Shown here: piece by piece, positions 52,270 to 62,200 of the stretch | How the letters are laid out: each line of letters opens with the position of its first letter | Position numbering within the stretch: position 1 is the stretch's first letter | NCBI RefSeq assembly: GCF_013410875.1 | Contig: NZ_JACCCU010000001.1 | Coordinates: 1,736,001 to 1,800,000 of the forward strand | Direction of reading: 5' to 3' | DNA length: 64,000 nt | From: Tunturiibacter empetritectus | Lineage (GTDB): Bacteria; Acidobacteriota; Terriglobia; Terriglobales; Acidobacteriaceae | The notes under the pieces: model-generated | Databases searched by the model: none | What the model was told of the DNA's origin: nothing | The model's input: the letters and a program-made list of their open reading frames with translations, nothing else | Translations under genes and position numbers: made by a program

Positions 52270-53246
52270 TCATCGTCACCGGCGGAGCAGGCTTCATCGG
52301 CAGCAACCTCATCCAGCAGCTCAACCGCGCAGGCGAACGCAACATCCTGCTGGTGGACAACCTCGCTCCCGCCCCCAACCTCACCGGCCCCAAGTTCCTC
52401 AATCTCGCCGGAGCCGAATACGCCGACTACATGGACAAGCGCGAGTTCCGCGCCGCACTCAAAGCCGGTGACTTCGAGAACACGCGAATCCGAGCCATCC
52501 TCCATCAGGGCGCCTGTTCCAACACCCTCGAAGACGACGGCCGATACATGATGGACAACAACTTCACCTACTCCAAAGAGTTGTTGCACTTCGCCCTTGA
52601 ACGTAAGGTTCCCCTCGTCTACGCCTCCACCGCCGCCGTCTACGGAGCCAGCACGAGCTTCACCGAACTCCCCGCCAACGAGCGTCCTCTCAACGTCTAC
52701 GGCTACTCGAAGCTTGTCTTCGACAACTATGTCCGCCGCCATCTTCACGATATGAAGTGCACCGTCGTCGGCCTCCGCTACTTCAACGTCTACGGCCCAC
52801 GCGAGCAGCACAAAGGCCGCATGGCCAGCGTCATACACCACTTCACCCGTCAGCTCAAAGACACCGGCGCCATCCGCATGTTCGAGGGCTCAGGCGGCTA
52901 CGCCGACGGCGAACAGCGTCGCGACTTCGTCTTCGTCAAAGACCTCGCCCGCATCAACATGTTCTTCGCCGGCCTCCTACCCGAAAGCCCTAAAAAGCCC
53001 ATCCACGCCGTCGTCAACGCAGGCACCGGCGAAGCCCGCACCTTCAAAGCCGTAGCCGAATCGCTCATGCAGGTACACGGCCAGGGCAACATCGAATACA
53101 TTCCATTCCCCGGCGACCTCAAAAACCGTTACCAGCACTACACCCAGGCCGATATCTCAGGTCTCCGCGCCGCCGGATATACCGCGCCCTTCACCACCCT
53201 CGAGGATGGCGTAAAGCAAACCTTCGCAGAGGAGCCCGCGTCCTAG
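52266..53246 (+). CDS. hldD: ADP-glyceromanno-heptose 6-epimerase HldD
   Basis: A 326-residue short-chain dehydrogenase-like epimerase. The NADP-binding motif IIVTGGAGFIGSNLIQQLNR opens it; YASTAAVYGAS and the YGYSKLVFDN segment (Tyr-x3-Lys) give the catalytic residues. RYFNVYGPREQHKGRMASVI is typical of HldD/RfaD. It converts ADP-D-glycero- to ADP-L-glycero-mannoheptose. GTG 52266 overlaps the hldE stop by four bases, so the last two enzymes of the pathway are coupled. Confidence 0.94.
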   Translation: MIIVTGGAGFIGSNLIQQLNRAGERNILLVDNLAPAPNLTGPKFLNLAGAEYADYMDKREFRAALKAGDFENTRIRAILHQGACSNTLEDDGRYMMDNNFTYSKELLHFALERKVPLVYASTAAVYGASTSFTELPANERPLNVYGYSKLVFDNYVRRHLHDMKCTVVGLRYFNVYGPREQHKGRMASVIHHFTRQLKDTGAIRMFEGSGGYADGEQRRDFVFVKDLARINMFFAGLLPESPKKPIHAVVNAGTGEARTFKAVAESLMQVHGQGNIEYIPFPGDLKNRYQHYTQADISGLRAAGYTAPFTTLEDGVKQTFAEEPAS

Positions 53247-53338
53247 CAGTTCTGCTCCTTCGCAAAAACAGATACTCTAACCGAGCCTGAGAATCTCGAC
53301 AGGCAATCAATCTGTGCCAGCCAACCACAGGAGCCAGT

Positions 53339-54550
53339 GTGACTGATACGCAACGAATGCCCACGATTCTCTGCATCAGCACCTACGAGAAGGGTCAGCC
53401 TTTTCTGAAAGAGGCCGCACGTCTCGGCGCCAGCGTTCTCCTGCTCACCGTTGAAAAACTCGAACACGCCGACTGGCCCCGCGAGTCCCTCACCAAGCTC
53501 ATCACCATGCCGGAGAAGCTAACCCCCGAGCAGGTCTTAAACACAGTTACCTTTCTCGCACGCACCAACCCCATCGACCGCATCGTCGCTCTGGATGAGT
53601 TTGACCTCGAAGTAGCCGCCCTCCTCCGCGAACACATGCGCCTCCCCGGAATGGGCGAATCTCTCACCCGAAACTTTCGCGACAAGCTCGCCATGCGCGT
53701 CAGCGCCAAACAAAAAGGCATCCCCGTCCCAGAGTTCACCGGAGTCTTCCACCACGATGATCTCCGCACCTTTCTCCACAACGTCCCTGGACCATGGTTG
53801 CTAAAACCCCGCACCAACGCCTCCGCTATAGGCATCCGCAAGATCGAGTCGCCGGACGCCCTATGGCCCATCCTCGACGAGCTAGGCGATCTGCAGTCAC
53901 ACTACGTCCTCGAGCGCTTCGTCCCCGGCGAGATCTTTCACATGGAAGGCGTCACCTGGAACGGCAAGGTACTCTTCGGCGCCCCCTACAAGTACGGCAA
54001 GCCGCCAATGCAGACGATGCACCAGGGAGGCATCTTCAGCACACGAGCCATCGACAGGGAATCGAGCGACGCCATCGCCCTCGGCACAATCCACAAACAG
54101 GTGATCGAATCCCTCGGCCTCGTCTCCGGCGTCACCCACACCGAGTTCATCAAATCACAAGCTGACGGCAGCTTCTACTTCCTCGAAACCGCAGCCCGCG
54201 TCGGGGGCGCCCACATCGCAGACGTCGTCGAGTTCGCCTCAGGCATCAACCCTTGGGTCGAGTGGGCAAGAATCGAAGTAGCCACGCTCCTCAACATGGA
54301 CTACACCTTGCCGAATCTAAATCACCAATATGCTGGCAGCGTCATCTGCCTCGCACGGCAGGATCATCCCGACACCAGCAGCTACGATGCACCCGAGATC
54401 GTTCACCGTCTCAATCGTCATCATCACGCCGGTCTCATCCTCCGCGCCGACTCTGCCGAACGCGTCGAAGAACTGATCGGCCAATACACCAGTCGCTTTC
54501 TCGAAGACTTCTGCGCCGTCGTGCCCCCACCAGACAAGCCGACGGCATAA
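53339..54550 (+). CDS. ATP-grasp ligase of unknown substrate
   Basis: A 403-residue carboxylate-amine/thiol ligase. A preATP-grasp domain occupies about 1-110 (ILCISTYEKGQPFLKEAARL). The ATP-grasp fold follows: RDKLAMRVSAKQKGIPVPEF, PWLLKPRTNASAIGIRKIES (nucleotide Lys), YVLERFVPGEIFHMEGVTW and HTEFIKSQADGSFYFLETAA with Mg-binding Glu residues. GTG 53339 follows ACAGGAG-CCAGT; an ATG at 53357 is possible. The same strand as hldED, 92 bases on, suggests coupling an amino acid or peptide to a cell-envelope or metabolite acceptor; that is inference. Confidence 0.86.
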   Translation: MTDTQRMPTILCISTYEKGQPFLKEAARLGASVLLLTVEKLEHADWPRESLTKLITMPEKLTPEQVLNTVTFLARTNPIDRIVALDEFDLEVAALLREHMRLPGMGESLTRNFRDKLAMRVSAKQKGIPVPEFTGVFHHDDLRTFLHNVPGPWLLKPRTNASAIGIRKIESPDALWPILDELGDLQSHYVLERFVPGEIFHMEGVTWNGKVLFGAPYKYGKPPMQTMHQGGIFSTRAIDRESSDAIALGTIHKQVIESLGLVSGVTHTEFIKSQADGSFYFLETAARVGGAHIADVVEFASGINPWVEWARIEVATLLNMDYTLPNLNHQYAGSVICLARQDHPDTSSYDAPEIVHRLNRHHHAGLILRADSAERVEELIGQYTSRFLEDFCAVVPPPDKPTA

Positions 54551-54627
54551 GTCTGGCGAATCCCATTCGGAACGTCTCCGCAAAAAAGGAGGGTTCGAAA
54601 CAGGATGCACTCCTGAACAGCCCGTAA

Positions 54628-56205
54628 TCATGGCCTCTGCGTAACCCACGTGCGTAGCTGCTCCGGTGTTTTGATCTGCCCCTTCAGCAGCTTGTCGAAG
54701 AGCTCCCGCGTCCTCATCGATTCAAACGGCTCGTCGATTTGTGAAGGCGTTGTCTGACCGGGAAGCTTCACAATGTAGCCAGGCCTGTCGTCAAATGTGA
54801 CATTGTTCGAAGCAATCCGCTCCTCTTCTGTCCAGTCCGGACTCTTCGCCCAGAACAGTTTCACTCGCCACGAGTGATCGCCCATAATTACCAGCGTGGA
54901 GTTATCCCAAGTTCCATTTTCTTCCAGTTCATGGCGAACATGCGCCAGGTAAACGTCGCACAGCGCAAGGTTGTCAATGTAGTTGGGGTGAGATACCTCG
55001 AAATTACCCGTACGTCGGTTGTAGATTCCTCCTGGATGCGGGATCGGCATATGGAGAAGAATGAAGTCGGCCGAGGGGTCTCTGAGAAGCTCGTCTCCTG
55101 CTCCAGCAAGTTCTCGGTAATCCTGTTGATGAAATCTGATCGGATTAGAAGGACCATTCTGTCGTGGAAACAGATGGAACGACCGCGCCAGGTTTACAAG
55201 GTGACCTATGACCGGCTGCTCACTGTTCCAGAGGATGCTCTGCTCTGGATACATGTCACCCGGCACGACGGTGTGATTCGTCCAGAAACATCGGTCGAGA
55301 ACCTCAGGCAGAATGCGGCAATACGGGTTGTACCACCCCGCGATCGCAGTGCTATAGCCTGCATCAAGCGCATCTTGAAAGACCGTTTTGCGAGGATTGA
55401 AAGTCTCCCACATTCCCGCAGACCGGTTGTGCACCTCAAGAGGCCACCCGGCAGCAGCAGGACGCACGCCATCGTATCGATCTCCCGTCATTAGGGAAGG
55501 AAGAACCTGTTCTGTGTACACGCCGCTCGGAACGGTATGGGTGAACACCGTTGCCGTTCGAGCCAACTGCGTAAAAGCCGGCAACTCAAGCCCCTGATAA
55601 CGATGCTCGTAGACTTGCCGGTAAGAGAGTTCATCAAAGAGAATCCAGATGATTCGCCCGCGACGAGGAGAGGAAGCGCTGTCTCCTCTTCGCTGATGCA
55701 GCGGACGCGGCGCATTCAGGTGCCTAGCCTGCCACGTAAAGAAGACTGACTGAACAATCATCGCCATTCCGCTCAGGGCAACGAATCCAAGGATCGGCAC
55801 AGCCAACTGCTGAGCACGATAAAGAATCGGTCGAATGCGGGAGCGCCACGCCACCCAGGTAAAGAAGATCAGGCAAACCACACCCAGAAAGATTGTTTTG
55901 ACAACAACTGGCACGGGAGATTCGTGAAGCACATACCAGTTCGTTATGATCTTCCAACTCAATCCAACCCCTAGACCGCTCCACAACCAGGAGTTGAATC
56001 GCGGATGACTCCGTCCCCAGGCAAGCAGGAGAGATAACACCAGCCACACAGCCGCGAAGTTCAGAAATACAGGCACGGCCACCGCACGAACCGGCCCGAT
56101 CAGATGGTAAAACTCGCTGTGCAAAGGCGAGGCTAAAGACACAAGCACGACCAGCAGGACGATTGTGCTTGCGCCTAACGCAGTTATAGCCGGATGTCTC
56201 AACAA
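54628..56205 (-). CDS. Membrane sulfatase-like hydrolase/phosphotransferase
   Basis: A 525-residue protein. Four to five helices fill the first 155 residues. An alkaline-phosphatase-fold domain follows from about 185: IIWILFDELSYRQVYEHRYQ (metal Asp/Glu), TVPSGVYTEQVLPSLMTGDR (the nucleophile is likely Thr or Ser here), FILLHMPIPHPGGIYN, LVIMGDHSWRVKLF (His). It resembles arylsulfatase/EptA-type membrane enzymes that modify envelope lipids or polysaccharides. A sulfatase Cys-x-Pro-x-Arg motif is not seen, so sulfatase activity is doubtful. It converges on the ATP-grasp gene. Confidence 0.8.
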   Translation of the reverse strand: MLRHPAITALGASTIVLLVVLVSLASPLHSEFYHLIGPVRAVAVPVFLNFAAVWLVLSLLLAWGRSHPRFNSWLWSGLGVGLSWKIITNWYVLHESPVPVVVKTIFLGVVCLIFFTWVAWRSRIRPILYRAQQLAVPILGFVALSGMAMIVQSVFFTWQARHLNAPRPLHQRRGDSASSPRRGRIIWILFDELSYRQVYEHRYQGLELPAFTQLARTATVFTHTVPSGVYTEQVLPSLMTGDRYDGVRPAAAGWPLEVHNRSAGMWETFNPRKTVFQDALDAGYSTAIAGWYNPYCRILPEVLDRCFWTNHTVVPGDMYPEQSILWNSEQPVIGHLVNLARSFHLFPRQNGPSNPIRFHQQDYRELAGAGDELLRDPSADFILLHMPIPHPGGIYNRRTGNFEVSHPNYIDNLALCDVYLAHVRHELEENGTWDNSTLVIMGDHSWRVKLFWAKSPDWTEEERIASNNVTFDDRPGYIVKLPGQTTPSQIDEPFESMRTRELFDKLLKGQIKTPEQLRTWVTQRP

Positions 56206-56413
56206 CTTACGTGGCCTCTTGTATCGTCAAGAGACGAGATCGCCCGCTGTTGCACCTTGACCTCTGTTGCTGGATATCCTGCTGTTCGACGTACAATCCC
56301 GCGACTAGGCGACATGATCGTCACCCGTAGAAGATCTCCCTTGCCAGGCCGAAACGATTTCTTGATCTCGACCATTGTAAAAGTGGTATAGGTGCCTGAT
56401 TATGGGATAGTTA

Positions 56414-56489
56414 TGGTGAGAGCGCTGGGGCTCGAACCCAGGACCAACGCCTTAAAAGGGCGATGCTCTACCAACTGAGCTACGCTCTC
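56414..56489 (-). tRNA. tRNA-Lys (anticodon UUU)
   Basis: On the minus strand the 73 bases from 56489 to 56417 fold as a tRNA, followed by an encoded CCA (56416-56414). Acceptor GAGAGCG/CGCTCTC and T-arm CTGGG-TTCGAGC-CCCAG pair fully, D-stem GCTC/GAGC pairs, and the anticodon loop CTTTTAA has anticodon TTT. The top anticodon-stem pair is U-U instead of Watson-Crick. It stands alone between the sulfatase-like gene and the bcs leader. Confidence 0.95.
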
Positions 56490-56674
56490 AAACCACACTA
56501 CCAAGTTAGCACATTTAGGCAGGTGGATCGTGCCTCCAACCAGCGCCATCGCAAGCTTTTATCCTCACTCTCTTGCGCCCGAGGGAGATCGGAGACTCCC
56601 GTCAAGGCGACGCCTTGGACCGCCACAAATCCTGATCAAGCCCACTGCGTCCACTCCATCACGATCTTTTCGGA

Positions 56675-56710
56675 GTCTTCCCCAAAAGGTCCATTTCGGG
56701 AAGACTGATT
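56675..56710 (+). terminator. Terminator-like hairpin in the bcs leader
   Basis: GTCTTCCC (56675-56682) pairs perfectly with GGGAAGAC (56698-56705) around 15 bases, followed by TGATTTTAA. The T-run is weak, so it may be a terminator, an attenuator or the 3' end of a small RNA. Confidence 0.45.
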
Positions 56711-56800
56711 TTAACCCCCGATTCCGCCTGGATTGACGCAGAAAACCCGCGCCCCTATTGAATTCTCACACTTAAGTCGCACAACGGATTCATTGACTTG

Positions 56801-56828
56801 GGGTACTACCCACAGTAGCCTCAGGCTA
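56801..56828. promoter_or_regulatory. Paired 5-1-5 and 6-1-6 palindromes before bcsQ
   Basis: GGGTA-C-TACCC (56801-56811) and TAGCCT-C-AGGCTA (56816-56828) are separated by ACAG, centres 16 bases apart, about 100-125 bases before the bcsQ start. Two adjacent dyads of this kind look like operator sites for a dimeric regulator; which one is unknown. Confidence 0.4.
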
Positions 56829-56926
56829 TTGCATTGGAACAGGTGCAACCACCAATTTGAGCTGGCAGCGAACCGGCGCAGTTCAAATCGAACAAACCGC
56901 TTCACCGAACTACAGGACCAAGAGCT

Positions 56927-59263
56927 ATGGACTCGCGCGGCACAGACAAGACCACCGACAAGGTCGAAGATCTCGCATTAACGGAAACACCTGAAGATGT
57001 TGCTGTACTTTATTCTTGGGCAAATCTTCACGGAGCCAAGTATCGCGACTTCTCGGCATCGCGGCGAGAGTATCGTGCGCAGCTCAGACATCGAGCCGCC
57101 GAGCAGGTGCGGGAGCAGGCCCTACTGGCTCAGGCCGAAGCCGAAGACGCCGCAGCAACCGCAGATGCCGCAGCACGCAACGCCTCGAAGGTCGCACTCG
57201 ATCCCTACTCAGAAGACTCCGACTCCCACCGGCGGCGTGCGTTGCGCGAGGCCGAAGAAGCCGCTCGTACCGCCGCAGCAGAACGCCTGGAAGCCGCTCG
57301 CCGGGCCGAAGTTGCTGCTGTCGCCGAAGCTGCCGCTCGCCGAGAAGAACGCGAGATTGCAGAGGCCCACGCCTCCGCCCAGCGGCAGGCTGCTCGCTAC
57401 GCCGACTCGGAGATTCGCCGCAGAGCCGGCGACGATGGCCCTGAGCTTCCCGGGCGAATCTCAGATCCCTATGCTCAAACCCCACCTCCGGCGTACCCGG
57501 AGCCAAACCATCACCCAGCTACCGAAGCCCCACTCCGCCAACCGGAAATTTCTCCACAGGAATCGCCCTTGAGCAGCGATCCAATCCAGCCGGAGCCGCG
57601 TGTCTATGTTAAGCAGAATATGACCCCACGCCGCCCCCAGGGTTACCGCCCGGATGAAGCCTCCGGTGTCCGCCAGATTTATCGCGGCCCAGACGACTCT
57701 CAAGCCGAGTACACTACTCCTGATCCAATCAGACATTTGATTCCTACGCAAAACCGAGCCGTGCCTGCACCTCTTTCATCCCAGGATATGAAGCCGACCA
57801 CCGAACAGTCCGCTCCACCGCCGCCATCGCCGTCAAACGAAGGCGCGGCCCCGCTTTCGGGTCAACGTCGCACCGATCCTCAGCCGCGCGCCGACGAATC
57901 CGCATCTCAAAGCGAACCAGCCATCGCGTCACCCGCAGCCATCCCGGATCAGAGGTCTCCGTCCGTCAAGGATTACTCAAGAACACCGGCCGATGCTCCG
58001 CTTGATTCCACGCGAGACTCTTCGTCAAATCTCTCTCCCGCCACACCCACTCGCCCCAGGCTATCGGGAGCCTTTCGGTCTGCGCCGCCGATCTCCCCCA
58101 CACCCCCAAGGCCCGTCTCGCCGTTCTCTCAGGCCCTCGTCCCCTCTGACTCCACCCGCGGCCGCCGAGCCCAGGATGACTTCGACTATCAGCAGCCGCA
58201 CAATCCATCCGAACCGCAGCGTCGCAACTCCGCAGACCCATCCCCTGAGCCTGCGCCGCTAGCCTCCGCGCGGCCTGCCTTTCAGTCAGATCCCGCCGGC
58301 CCGGCATGGCTCTATGCCTCGCCCGCGCAGCCCGTCGCGCCCAAGCCACTTGCCGCGCAGCAACCTCCTTCTCAATCCTCCGTAGCCGACACCCTCCAGC
58401 ACTCCAGGGAACGCGTCGCTGCGCGCTGGTACGCTCTCAAGGGAGTCTTCGAGCAGCCCGGTCAGGATCAGCCTGAAGCAGCACCTGTACGCCAAAAGGA
58501 GACCCGAACACCAGTCCTTGCCGTCTTCTCCCTCGCCGGAGGAGTTGGCAAGACCAGCCTCGTCGCCACCGTTGGGCGCGCGCTCTCCTCCATGGGAGAG
58601 AAAGTCCTGCTCACCGACACCACCTCGCACGGTCTGCTGCCGTTCTACTTCGGCGCCAGCGAGCTTCGCCACGGAACCGTCCGCACCTTCTCCCCACCCA
58701 GCGGCAGCACCGACGCTCCCATCTATCTCGTCAGCTACGACGTAGACCAAAAGCAGACCAACGAAGAGGCACAGGAGCTTCTCGCCGAAGAGATCATCAG
58801 CAACGGCCGCGGCGCCCACCGTATCCTCCTCGACCTCACCGTAGGCTCCAGCTGGATCGTCCGCCGCATGTCCCGCATGAGCCCGACCATTCTCGTTCCC
58901 GTCGCGCCCGACATGAACTCCGTCATCAGTCTCCAGACCGTCGAAAAGTTCTTCAGCGGCGTCAACGACGGCGACGGCCGCCCCCTACAGCCCTACTACG
59001 TGCTCAATCAGTTCGACACCTCGCTGCCGCTGCACCTCGACGTCCGTGAGGTGATGCGTCGGCAGTTAGGAGATCGCCTCCTCCCCTTCGTCATCCGCCG
59101 TGCCCAGTCTGTCAGCGAAGCTCTAGCCGAGGGCATGACCGTAGTCGACTACGCCCCCGATGCACCCGTCGCCGAAGACTATCTGAACCTCGCCACCTGG
59201 CTCCGCACAGTTGCCGCACCGGCAACCGCGGGCTTCCGCAACGTTCGTTGGAGCGAACGATGA
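56927..59263 (+). CDS. bcsQ: BcsQ-like ParA/MinD-family protein with long disordered N-terminus
   Basis: A 778-residue protein. Residues about 1-25 are polar; about 25-165 are Ala/Glu/Arg-rich and likely coiled coil; about 165-500 are Pro/Ser/Gln/Arg-rich and look disordered. The ATPase domain starts near 528: SLAGGVGKTSLVATVGRALS is a deviant Walker A, but the Lys that normally begins KGGxGKT is Ala here. Then LLTDTTSHGLLPFYFG and RILLDLTVGSSWIVRRMSRM (Walker B region). In Escherichia coli BcsQ localises the cellulose machinery to the pole. AGGA about ten bases before ATG 56927. Its stop overlaps the bcsAB start (ATGA). Confidence 0.85.
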   Translation: MDSRGTDKTTDKVEDLALTETPEDVAVLYSWANLHGAKYRDFSASRREYRAQLRHRAAEQVREQALLAQAEAEDAAATADAAARNASKVALDPYSEDSDSHRRRALREAEEAARTAAAERLEAARRAEVAAVAEAAARREEREIAEAHASAQRQAARYADSEIRRRAGDDGPELPGRISDPYAQTPPPAYPEPNHHPATEAPLRQPEISPQESPLSSDPIQPEPRVYVKQNMTPRRPQGYRPDEASGVRQIYRGPDDSQAEYTTPDPIRHLIPTQNRAVPAPLSSQDMKPTTEQSAPPPPSPSNEGAAPLSGQRRTDPQPRADESASQSEPAIASPAAIPDQRSPSVKDYSRTPADAPLDSTRDSSSNLSPATPTRPRLSGAFRSAPPISPTPPRPVSPFSQALVPSDSTRGRRAQDDFDYQQPHNPSEPQRRNSADPSPEPAPLASARPAFQSDPAGPAWLYASPAQPVAPKPLAAQQPPSQSSVADTLQHSRERVAARWYALKGVFEQPGQDQPEAAPVRQKETRTPVLAVFSLAGGVGKTSLVATVGRALSSMGEKVLLTDTTSHGLLPFYFGASELRHGTVRTFSPPSGSTDAPIYLVSYDVDQKQTNEEAQELLAEEIISNGRGAHRILLDLTVGSSWIVRRMSRMSPTILVPVAPDMNSVISLQTVEKFFSGVNDGDGRPLQPYYVLNQFDTSLPLHLDVREVMRRQLGDRLLPFVIRRAQSVSEALAEGMTVVDYAPDAPVAEDYLNLATWLRTVAAPATAGFRNVRWSER

Positions 59264-62200
59264 GGGAGGGTCCTCTCTTTGATCAAATTCAATCAGGTGA
59301 CGCTCTCTTCTACAAAGCCATACGCCTTCTCATCCTTCTCAGCGGAGTATTTCTTCTAGCATTCACCGGCATTCTCGAACTCACCTGGCCCCAGCAGATC
59401 GTCCTCGGTATCCTCACCGTAGCCCTGGTCATCTGGATGGATCGCAGCTCCGGCTCCTACCTCGTCACCCTGACGCTCATGCTGGCCTCGATGTTCTCCA
59501 CCTTCCGCTACGGCTTCTGGAGAGTCTCCACCACCCTCAAATTTTTCCGCGACCCCGGCTCGACCTGGAGCATCCTCGACGGCTTCTTCATCTGCCTACT
59601 CCTCTTCGCTGAAATCTATGCCTTCGTCGTCCTCTTTCTCGGCTTCTTCCAGACGCTCTGGCCGCTACGCCGCACGCCCGTCTCTTTGCCCGACGAGATA
59701 ACCGAGTGGCCTGCCGTCGATCTCCTCATCCCCACCTATAATGAGCCGCTCAACGTCGTAAAGTACACCGCCCTCGCCGCACTTAACATCGACTGGCCCT
59801 CCGACAGACTCAACGTCTATCTCCTCGACGACGGCAAGCGCGAAGAGTTCCGCCAGTTCGCCGCAGACGCTGGCATCGGCTACATGACGCGCGACGACAA
59901 CCAGCATGCGAAGGCCGGCAACATCAACCACGCCCTCGTCCAGCTCAACTCTCCATACGTCGTCATCTTCGACTGCGACCACGTCCCCACGCGAAGCTTC
60001 CTGCAAATCACCATGGGCTGGTTCCTGCGCGACCAGAAGCTGGGAATGCTCCAGACCCCGCATCACTTCTATTCGCCCGATCCCTTCGAGCGCAATCTAG
60101 ACCAGTTCCGCACCATCCCCAACGAAGGGGAGCTCTTCAACGGAATCGTTCAGGACGGCAACGACTTCTGGAACGCAACCTTTTTCTGCGGCTCCTGCGC
60201 GGTCATTCGTCGCTCCGCCCTCGATCAGATAGGCGGCATCGCCGTCGAAACCGTTACCGAGGACGCCCACACCTCACTCCGCATGCAGAGGAACGGGTGG
60301 AACACGGCCTACATCAACATCCCGCAGGCAGCCGGCCTCGCCACCGAACGTCTCAGCGGCCACATCCGCCAGCGCATCCGCTGGGCTCGCGGTATGGTCC
60401 AGATCCTCCGCACAGAAAACCCACTCTTCGCCGGCGGCCTCAGCTTGGCCCAGCGGCTCTGCTACTTCAACGCGATGACGCACTTCCTCTACGCTCTCCC
60501 GAGACTCATCTTCCTCACCGCGCCACTCGTCTATCTAATCTTCGGACACGTCAATCTCCCAGGCTACTGGCTGCTCATCTTCGCCTACGCCCTCCCGCAC
60601 CTCGCCCTTGCGAACATCGCCAACTCCCGCATCCAAGGCCAGCATCGCCACTCCTTCTGGAACCAGATCTACGAAACAGTCCTCGCGCCATACATCTTTC
60701 TTCCCACACTCTTCGCCTTACTCAACCCTAGATTCGGAAACTTCGACGTAACCGCCAAGGGAGGCGTCGTCACGCGCCGGTTCTTCGACTCGCGTATCGC
60801 CCAGCCCTTTCTCTTCCTCTCAGGGCTGAACGCTATCGGCATCCTCTGTGCCATCCCCAGGTTTATTCAGTTTCCCGGTGCTGGAACACCCTCGCCCCTC
60901 CACTTCATCGCGGACATGTACGACGGAGGCCACCCCGGAACCATTCTGATGAATCTTCTCTGGGCCTGCTTCAACATGGTCATCCTCGGCGTCGCCACCT
61001 CCGTCGCCTGGGAGAGCCGCCAGCGCCGCCAGTCCGTCCGACTCCCCATGTCCGTCCCCGCCGACGTACAACTCGGCAATGGAACCATCGTCCGCGGAGT
61101 CACCAGCGATATGTCCAGCGGCGGCCTCATGGTCCGCATTGAGCGCGCCTTCACCGCCCGCATCGGCGATGCCGTCAAACTCACCTTGCCGGTTCTCGAC
61201 GGCAGCGCCACCCTGCCCGCCACCGTCGTTGGAATCGAAGGGAACGCCTTCCGCGCCCAGTTTGCCCCCCTCACCCTCCTCGAGGAAGAGGCGCTCACCC
61301 TGGTCCTCTACTCCCGTGCCGACACCTGGCTTGGCTGGGGAGAGTCGCGCGAAGCAGACAGGCCACTCACCAGCCTGCGCCGCATCGTCCATCTCGCCGG
61401 CCACGGCTTCGCCCGCACCTTTCGCAGCGGGGCAAAAGCAAAAGAACAAAAGTCCAGCGGAGAACTGGCTTCCAGTGTCGTGCCGCTTCTCGTTCTGGTG
61501 GTCTTGTTCTGCTCTTCCACTCTCTCCGCACAGATTCACCCGCTCCACTCCACACATTTTTTGCTACAAAATAATTCCAGCACCTCACCACCGGCTCAAA
61601 CCGCGCCTTCAGCCCAAACTCAGCCACCAGTCCCCGCTGCGCCAGCTCCCAGCGCCCCTGCAGCCCAGATCCCGTCTTCGACCGAAACCCAGCAACCACC
61701 TCAAAACTCGCCTGCGGTCAAACCATTCCTTTCCTACAAGGCATACGCCGCTCGACTGGCCGCTGCACAATCTGCCGCCGCGCCGCCCGATACCTTCGAT
61801 AAAGTCGTCAGCCTCACCGACCTGGGCGTCCCGCGAACCATCGTCATGCAGGGCCTGGACGCCTTCAACACGATCCACTTCGCACTGCCGCAGACCCAGG
61901 TCGTCAAGACCGCGACAATGCATCTTCGCTACCACGTCTCGCCCGGCCTCATTCCATCGCTCAGCCATATCAAGGTGAGCCTCAACGGAACCCTCTTCGC
62001 GGCCCTTCCTGTCATCGACCCACACTCCGCCAGCACGACTCAAGCCACTCAAACAGTTACAAATCCGGTTCCAACCCAAAGCGCCGACCTGCTCGAAGCA
62101 ACCGTCACGCTTCCAGTCGACACTCTCACTCGAGACAATCAGCTCACCTTCGAGTTCGTCGGCCACTACGCATCCCAGTGCGAAGACCCCGCCCACTCCA

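Larger units (their letters stand above)
56490..56926. other. 437-base intergenic leader before bcsQ
   Basis: No convincing protein is encoded. The left end holds the tRNA promoter (minus strand). Three odd-length palindromes and one longer hairpin lie inside: CAAGGCG-A-CGCCTTG (56603-56617), GGGTA-C-TACCC (56801-56811) and TAGCCT-C-AGGCTA (56816-56828), plus GTCTTCCC to GGGAAGAC (56675-56705). A TTGACT at 56793-56798 could be a -35, but no good -10 follows. I see no c-di-GMP riboswitch. Confidence 0.5.

Noticed and set aside
56463..56708. 81-codon plus-strand frame overlapping the tRNA
   Set aside because: It overlaps the tRNA gene in antisense, has no ribosome site and no family resemblance.
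56490..56926. c-di-GMP riboswitch before bcsQ
   Set aside because: Considered because the synthase is c-di-GMP-controlled, but the class I conserved core and tetraloop-receptor pattern are not found.
60820..61557. 245-codon minus-strand frame opposite bcsAB
   Set aside because: Antisense shadow of the fused cellulose synthase with no family signature.
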